Origin: Guillardia theta CCMP2712 | Lineage: Eukaryota; Cryptophyceae; Pyrenomonadales; Geminigeraceae | Reading direction: 5' to 3' | Assembly (NCBI RefSeq): GCF_000315625.1 | Contig: NW_005434662.1 | Coordinates: 201,593 to 265,592 of the forward strand | DNA: 64,000 nt | The notes under the pieces: generated by a model | Database searches by the model: none | What the model was told of the DNA's origin: nothing | Seen by the model: only the letters and a program-made list of their open reading frames with translations | Shown: one piece after another, positions 58,701 through 64,000 of the stretch | How positions within the stretch are numbered: the stretch's first letter is position 1 | Layout: each line of letters opens with the position of its first letter | Made by a program: the position numbers and the translations under genes

Positions 58701-61700
58701 CCTTCTGCCCCTGCCCCTGCCCCTGTCCCTGCCCCTGCCCCTGTCCCTGCCCCTGCCCCTGCCCCTGCCCCTGCCCCTCTCTTTCTGCCTGCTCTTTGCC
58801 TGCTTCAGAAGTTTGCATTGTCGTCTTCACCCCTTCAAGTCCCTCGCACTTCCTGACGCCTGCTGTCAGATCTTCGACGCCAACATTTCGCTCTTCTGGC
58901 GTACGGGGGACCCCGCGGGCTTCAAACTTTTCTCACCCACAGGCCCGCGGGTCCTCAAGTTCGTCAGGCTCGCCATCGTCATCAAGTTCTTCTACCACTT
59001 GATCTTCGCCGTCCAGTCCATCCCCATCGTCGCCATCATCCTCCGTGGCTTCCGCGGGAGCATGAAGATCGTGGTCGCCGGCATCCAGCTTTTCATCCTG
59101 GTCTGGTTCTTCATGTTGCTGGGGAGGGAGATCTTCCTCTACTACGGGCCGGACGAGGGCTGCAACCAGTGCCTTGCCTGCGAGTACAAGGACGCGACTA
59201 GAACTTGCGTCGACCAGTGCTCGGGGGCACCCTACAAGGGATGCTCGACGTACAAGACTGAGGGGGACTGCAACCTGAACATCTGCAAGTGGGCGAACGC
59301 GTCGTCCGCCTGCAAGTTCGACAGGTCCAAGGGAGGAGTCTGCAGGTCCAACCAGGCGAGCACTCACTTCTCCAGCACCTTCTCCTTCGACACCAACGTC
59401 AACGGCCTCCTCCTCCTGTCAGAGATCGTGATCGGGTCGAATTGGTGAGGGCTCTCTCTAGTTTGCGCCCCCTCTTTCTCTTTCCATCACGCTCTGCTCT
59501 CAACGCTCTGCTGTCCCTTCTCCTTGCTCCTCGGCTTCTGATCTTACAACCGTCTCGCCCCCACCTCCTTTTCTGCCATTCCCATCAGTGGGTTTGTCTC
59601 CGCTTCTTCTCGTGGTCCTTTTACGATCCCTCTGCTCTTTCCGCTTCCTCTCTCCCAGCTTTTCGTTGTGCTTCCTCTCCCTCTCCTTCTCTCTCTCGTT
59701 CCTTCCCACCATTTCCCTCCTGTTCTCTTCCCCTATCATTCGCTTAGTCGCTCTTTTGCTCCCTCCCACCACAATGGCTCTGTTAGCAACCTCACCATCA
59801 TCCTTATCGCAGGTACGACAACACAGTCGCAGGCGTGCAGAGCCTCGGGTATGGTGGTTTGGTCTTCTTCATCATCTTCTTCTACATCGCCAACTATCAG
59901 TTCTTGAGAATCTTTGTGTGCATCATCACCAACAACTACGAGCTGAAGGAGGAGGAGAAGTTCATAGCGCAGCAGATCCTCTTGGACCACAAGTTTCATG
60001 ACATCTCCAAGAAGAGGGTGAGGAACGCGGAGGAGAAAGAGTTCATGGAGGGGAACTACGAGAGATTCTCCTTCAACCACTTCTACGAGCGGCTGCTTCG
60101 CGGTGCCCAGATCTCGTTGCGAGAGATCGAAGCCGCCAAGGAAGGAGAGTCGATGGACTACCTCAGCTCGGAGAGAGAGAAGAAAAGCTTTTTCTCCCTC
60201 TTCTTCTCGAGCAAGAAGAAGGAAGATGTCGTGGACGGAGGCGAGCTCTTGGATGGCATCCGGCGAGTCGATGGGATCGAGGAGGACTCGGAGGACGAGG
60301 AGGAGGATCCTAACATCGTGTACTACACTCAGAGTATGATAGTAACCCGACTGTCGATCAACAAGTACGGCAAGTTGGATGGGGGAATCGACATCGACGA
60401 GGCTCCGAGCTTGCTGGAGATCGCGATTAGCTACGTGCACAAGCTTGCTTTCTCTCCGTACTTTATTATGATTACCTTCATTGTCATCATCGCGAGTGTG
60501 GTGACTGCAATGATGTCATGGCAAGGCAACACGGTGAGTTGTGTATGTTGATACTGATGCTGATATTCACTTTGATACTGGTGGTGATGATGGTGATGGT
60601 GATGATGATGATGGGGCTAGACAAGATTACACAAGGACATGAGAATGTAGATGTGATGATGGCGTATCACTACGATGTGTTCACATAGTTGTTGATGATC
60701 CAGCTGTAAACCTTGGTGATGAAACAACGTCCTGACTGAATGCTTCCCTTGCAACAGGACACGGAGTATCTACTCAGCCTCTTGTTCCTGGCCTTCTTTG
60801 TCTTCGAGATGGCAGTGAAGATGATAGCGCTGGGCATGAACGGATACTTCAAGGACGGCTGGTGCAGGCTCGACTTTCTCCTCGTTGTCCTTCAAATCCT
60901 GGACGTCGTTGAGAACTCCTTTCACTTTGTCTTCAAGGAAGGAGATCCCAAGAGCGCGATCCTCAAGGGCTTCCGCGCCCTCCGACTTGCCCGCCTCATC
61001 GCCGTCATCCGCAAGCTCCCGGCCACCGGCACGCAGATCGACAGCATCGTGGTGGGGGTGGACACGATCATTCAGGCGCTCGGCGCGAGCATGCCGGCAA
61101 TCCTGACCCTCGTCGTCGCACTCGCTCTCTTCATGCTCATCTTCGCCATCATCGCCATGGATCAGTTCGCCGGCTTGTTCTACGCCTGCGATGAGACGGG
61201 AGGGGGCCCGGCGTTCGACATCCCTCAGTTCGGCGCTCTTCGCAACAAGACCCAGTGCGTTGGCATGAGCCTGCGGGCCCCTACGGCCTACGCGGACAAC
61301 AACGAGTGGCACGACGGCATCACGTCCTCCTTGTTCTCCTTCCCTGCTCCTCGTACCTGGTCGACTAACTCCCTCATCCGCAACCAGTTCACTTTCCAGG
61401 ACATCGGGGACTCCTACTACACACTCTTCAACCTCCTCCTCCGCTCCAACATCGGCCCGACTGTTCAGATCCTTGCTAGCATGACTAACAGGGATCAGGC
61501 GCCTGTGGAGCTTCATAGCGTTCCTAGCGTCCTCTACGTGATCATCTTCCAGATCCTGCTGGGTATCTTCATCGGGCAGGTCGTGATCGGAGTCATCCTG
61601 TCCTACCTTCGCATCAAGAGCGGCATCGCCTTCTACACAGCCGACCAGCTGTCATGGCCGGCGACCAAGAAGGCCATCAGGTCGATCCCTTCCGTCTTCG

Positions 61701-64000
61701 GCGACACCTCGGACGTGAAGGAGCCGGAGGAGGAGAACAAGTTCCTGCTGGTGCTCAAGACGATCCAGTACAAGTGCCTCCTCCTCATCACCCATTGGAA
61801 GTTCATCCTCTTCATGGACCTCATCGTCCTCCTCAGCTGCGCGACCATCGCCACGACTCACTTCGGGGCCTCGCGGCAGCACACGGAGATCACATGGTAC
61901 ATCAACCTGGCCTGCCTCATCCTCTTCATCCTCGAGGCCTTTGTCAAGATCATCGCCATAGGGCCCATCGGCTACTTCAGGAACCCTTCCACCTGCTTCG
62001 ACTTCCTCATCACTCTCGTGGGAGTGCTCGAGCTCATCGTCCTCCCTCGCTACGGGCTCGAGCTCGGCCTCGGCTCCCTCAGGCAGTTCCGTCTGATCCG
62101 CATCGGCAACAGGTCCCAGGTCTTCGTCACGATGCTCCAGTCCATCGCCGCGAGCTTCCCGCAGTTCTTCGCCGTCGTCCTCCTCCTCGCCATGCTCATC
62201 TTCATCTTCGGCGCCATCGGTACGACGCTCTTCCCCGGCCTTCGCTACGGCATCGCCAACCGGCCATGGTCGGGGACTGACAACCTCGTCTCCACCATGG
62301 TCCTCCTCTTCACTTTCTCCTCTGGCGCTGGCGGCCCAGACCCCAAGACTACATGGGGAGACATCGTGGTGGACGCGAGCATAGCAGCTCCCTACTGCAC
62401 ACCCTTCTCCTGGCTGCCTAACGGAGATGTAGACAGTCCCATGGGATGGTACTCAGGAGCAGGAGGGGCGCAGATTGCTATAGCGGACTGCGGGAGCAGA
62501 ACGATAGCCACCATCTTCTTCTTCATCTTCTGCTTTATCTGCAACTACATCATCCTTCCGTCCTTCGTTGCCTCCGTGATCAACTCCTACTACGAGGCCA
62601 ACCTCGACAAGTACTCGTTGATCTCCAAGGAAGAACTGCTCAAGTACAGGAAGTGCTGGATCAGCCTGATGGACAAGACGACGGGCTACCTCAAGGTCCC
62701 AGACGCGCAGAAAGACAAGTTCATCACCCTGCTGATGAGCCTCGAGAGCGAGGATTGCTCGCTCGGTTTCAGCATGGACGACAAGAAGAAGTTTGATATT
62801 GCAATGAGGTACATCAAAGACAAGAAAGTGCTCGAGATCAAGGAGACAGCCGCGATCTTGTTCTCCGTGAGAGAGAAGTGCCGGCCAGTCACGATTGTCG
62901 ACCATCTGCTCAGACAGAAGGTGAGGGAGGGTGGAGATAGTGGGTGGCGAGAAAACTTCGAGTGGCGCGAGATGGGGGAGGGAAAGAAGGAGGAGGGAGA
63001 AGAGAATGGAGGAGGGAGAAGAGAATTGGGAGGAAGGGGTTGGAGGGAAACAGGAGAAAAACGAAGTAGCAGGAGGAGAGGAGAAATTGAAGGGAAGGAG
63101 GGGAAGTGCAGAAAGAGTAGGGAAAGGAAAGGAAGGGAAGGTAGAAAAGATGATCTGATGGATTTGTAGGCCCTCGCCCTGCTGATGTCTCGAGGAGGGA
63201 ACAAACTTCCGAAGCGACAGAAAGCGATCGCCGGCAAGCTGCATGCAAGCCTGGGGCTACCGCCAAGCTACTTCGAAGCAGCGTGAGTGGAGAGGAGTAG
63301 GAGGAGCTGAGAGGAGGGGACGGCGGGAGCAAGGGAGCAAGGGAGCGGGGGGTGATGAGTTTGGGTTTGCAGGCTTTCGGGCAAGAAGACGAAAGTCAAG
63401 AAGAACAACATCATCTACTCTTATAACATCTTCGTCATGATCGGTCAGTCCCCGCCTACCTCGTCCCTCCTGCCCTCTGACGACCTGCGACCTTGCTAGA
63501 CCAACTGGCGAATCTCGATGATGAGGCCAAGATGCTGGATCCGAAAGCGGTGACCCCTCCCCTTCCTGTCCCTGCTGCTCCTGTTCCTGCAGCTCCTGTC
63601 CCTGCTGCTCCTGTCCCTGCTGCTCCTGTCCCTGCTCCTGCCTCCCTCACGCGATGACCAGGCCAACACCCTCAAGCTGCTGGTGGAACAGAACGATGAA
63701 GATCTCTTCACATACTTTGAGGTTTGATGGCGCGACGGCCGCTGCCCCATGGAGCCATGGGATGACGACGGTGCTGCAGGAGTTCGTGGAGGCCTCGGGG
63801 GAGGACCTGGAGGAGAAGGACAAGAGATACTACAACCTGCTCGCCTTCGCGCAGAGGTGACGGCCGGAGCTTCGCCGCCACCGCCGCCTTGACGTCCCCC
63901 GTGCCATTGCAGGGCGAAGGAGATTGCAAGTCGTTCCATGCAGATGGAGAAGAAGATGGATCTCCAGGCAACTTCCGTCCATTCCTCCCCCCCGCCCCCC
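55703..64000 (+). CDS. four-domain voltage-gated-type cation channel, 3' end beyond window
   Basis: Four homologous six-helix domains can be read. Domain I: 'YTGIMCLRIWGKGLILHPTS' (S2-S3), S4 'VLRILKLAAE', S6 'GLIILISYYLLNLTIAIMN'. Domain II: S1 'IKICYILMFAYLCTLAA' after a pure acidic linker (DDDDGEEEEEDDDDDEQD), a Cys-rich S1-S2 loop, S4-like 'RVLKFVRLAIVIKF', and S6 'FFIIFFYIANYQFLRIFVCI'. Domain III: 'FLAFFVFEMAVKMIALGMNG', S4 'FRALRLARLIAVIRKL'. Domain IV: 'LFILEAFVKIIAIGPIGYF', S4 'LRQFRLIRIGNR'. One exon (about 60768-62918) carries domains III and IV; the rest is split by short and long introns. Pore loops are YKTAW (I), IGSNW (II), RSNIG (III) and SSGAG (IV), without the acidic ring of Cav or NALCN channels. 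The C-terminal cytosolic part continues past 64000. The first exon and the S1 of domain I are incompletely resolved (ATG 55703 or 55724). Confidence 0.85.
58390..58440 (+). repeat. GATGGT hexamer microsatellite in channel intron
   Basis: About eight GATGGT units lie within an intron of the channel gene, between the S2 and S3 exons of domain II. A related GATGGT/GATGAT tract lies at about 60585-60615 in another intron. Confidence 0.8.
58706..58780 (+). repeat. CCCTGC hexamer array in channel intron
   Basis: About twelve copies of CCCCTG/TCCCTG lie just upstream of the acceptor for the domain II S4 exon. The same unit type (CCTGTCCCTGCTGCT) recurs at 63550-63650 in a later intron of the same gene. 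Confidence 0.8.

Noticed and set aside
60770-61516. 248-codon minus-strand open frame
   Set aside because: It lies antisense to domain III of the channel, whose helices and S4 pattern are unmistakable on the + strand.

Overview
This window is nuclear DNA from an intron-rich, gene-dense microbial eukaryote. Most introns are about 40-60 nt, GT-AG, and break reading frames every 50-200 nt. A second, rarer class of long pyrimidine-rich introns sits in the right half. There are no operons, Shine-Dalgarno sites or CRISPR arrays. A plastid-type signal peptidase with a signal-plus-transit-like leader, together with compact small introns and moderate-to-high GC, points to an alga with a secondary plastid. 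A cryptophyte such as Guillardia theta is my best guess; that is inference only. Gene models were built by hand by joining open frames at GT/AG sites in compatible phase, so family calls are firmer than exact ends.

Left part (1-22 kb): partial SPRY-domain gene (-), an unknown gene (-) at 4.5-5.7 kb, a class I SAM methyltransferase of the LCMT-like family (+), a complete RAB21-like GTPase (-), tRNA-Ser(AGA), a long coiled-coil gene (-), a small coiled-coil-like gene (-), a RING-finger gene (+) and an SRSF1-type SR splicing factor (-). Between them lie four very GC-rich islands and several islands made of short G-runs or C-runs.

Middle part (22-46 kb): a secreted or membrane glycoprotein (+) converges on a signal-peptide WW-domain protein (-), which shares a roughly 200 bp divergent promoter region with an ATPSCKMT/FAM173-like methyltransferase (+). 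Then come an RCC1-repeat protein (+), a tandem translin + TRAX pair (-) encoding both likely subunits of the C3PO ribonuclease, a serine-rich unknown (+), a single-exon type II membrane protein (-), an AAAP amino-acid transporter (+), and a convergent gene (-) that fuses a MATH-like domain to type I signal peptidase.

Right part (46-64 kb): two large + strand membrane-protein genes in a row. The first encodes C2, ankyrin and EF-hand modules followed by an XKR/scramblase-like multi-pass region and a long charged tail. The second encodes a four-domain voltage-gated-type cation channel whose four pore loops lack the usual acidic ring; it runs off the right edge. Together they look like calcium or voltage signalling machinery, but any functional link between them is inference.
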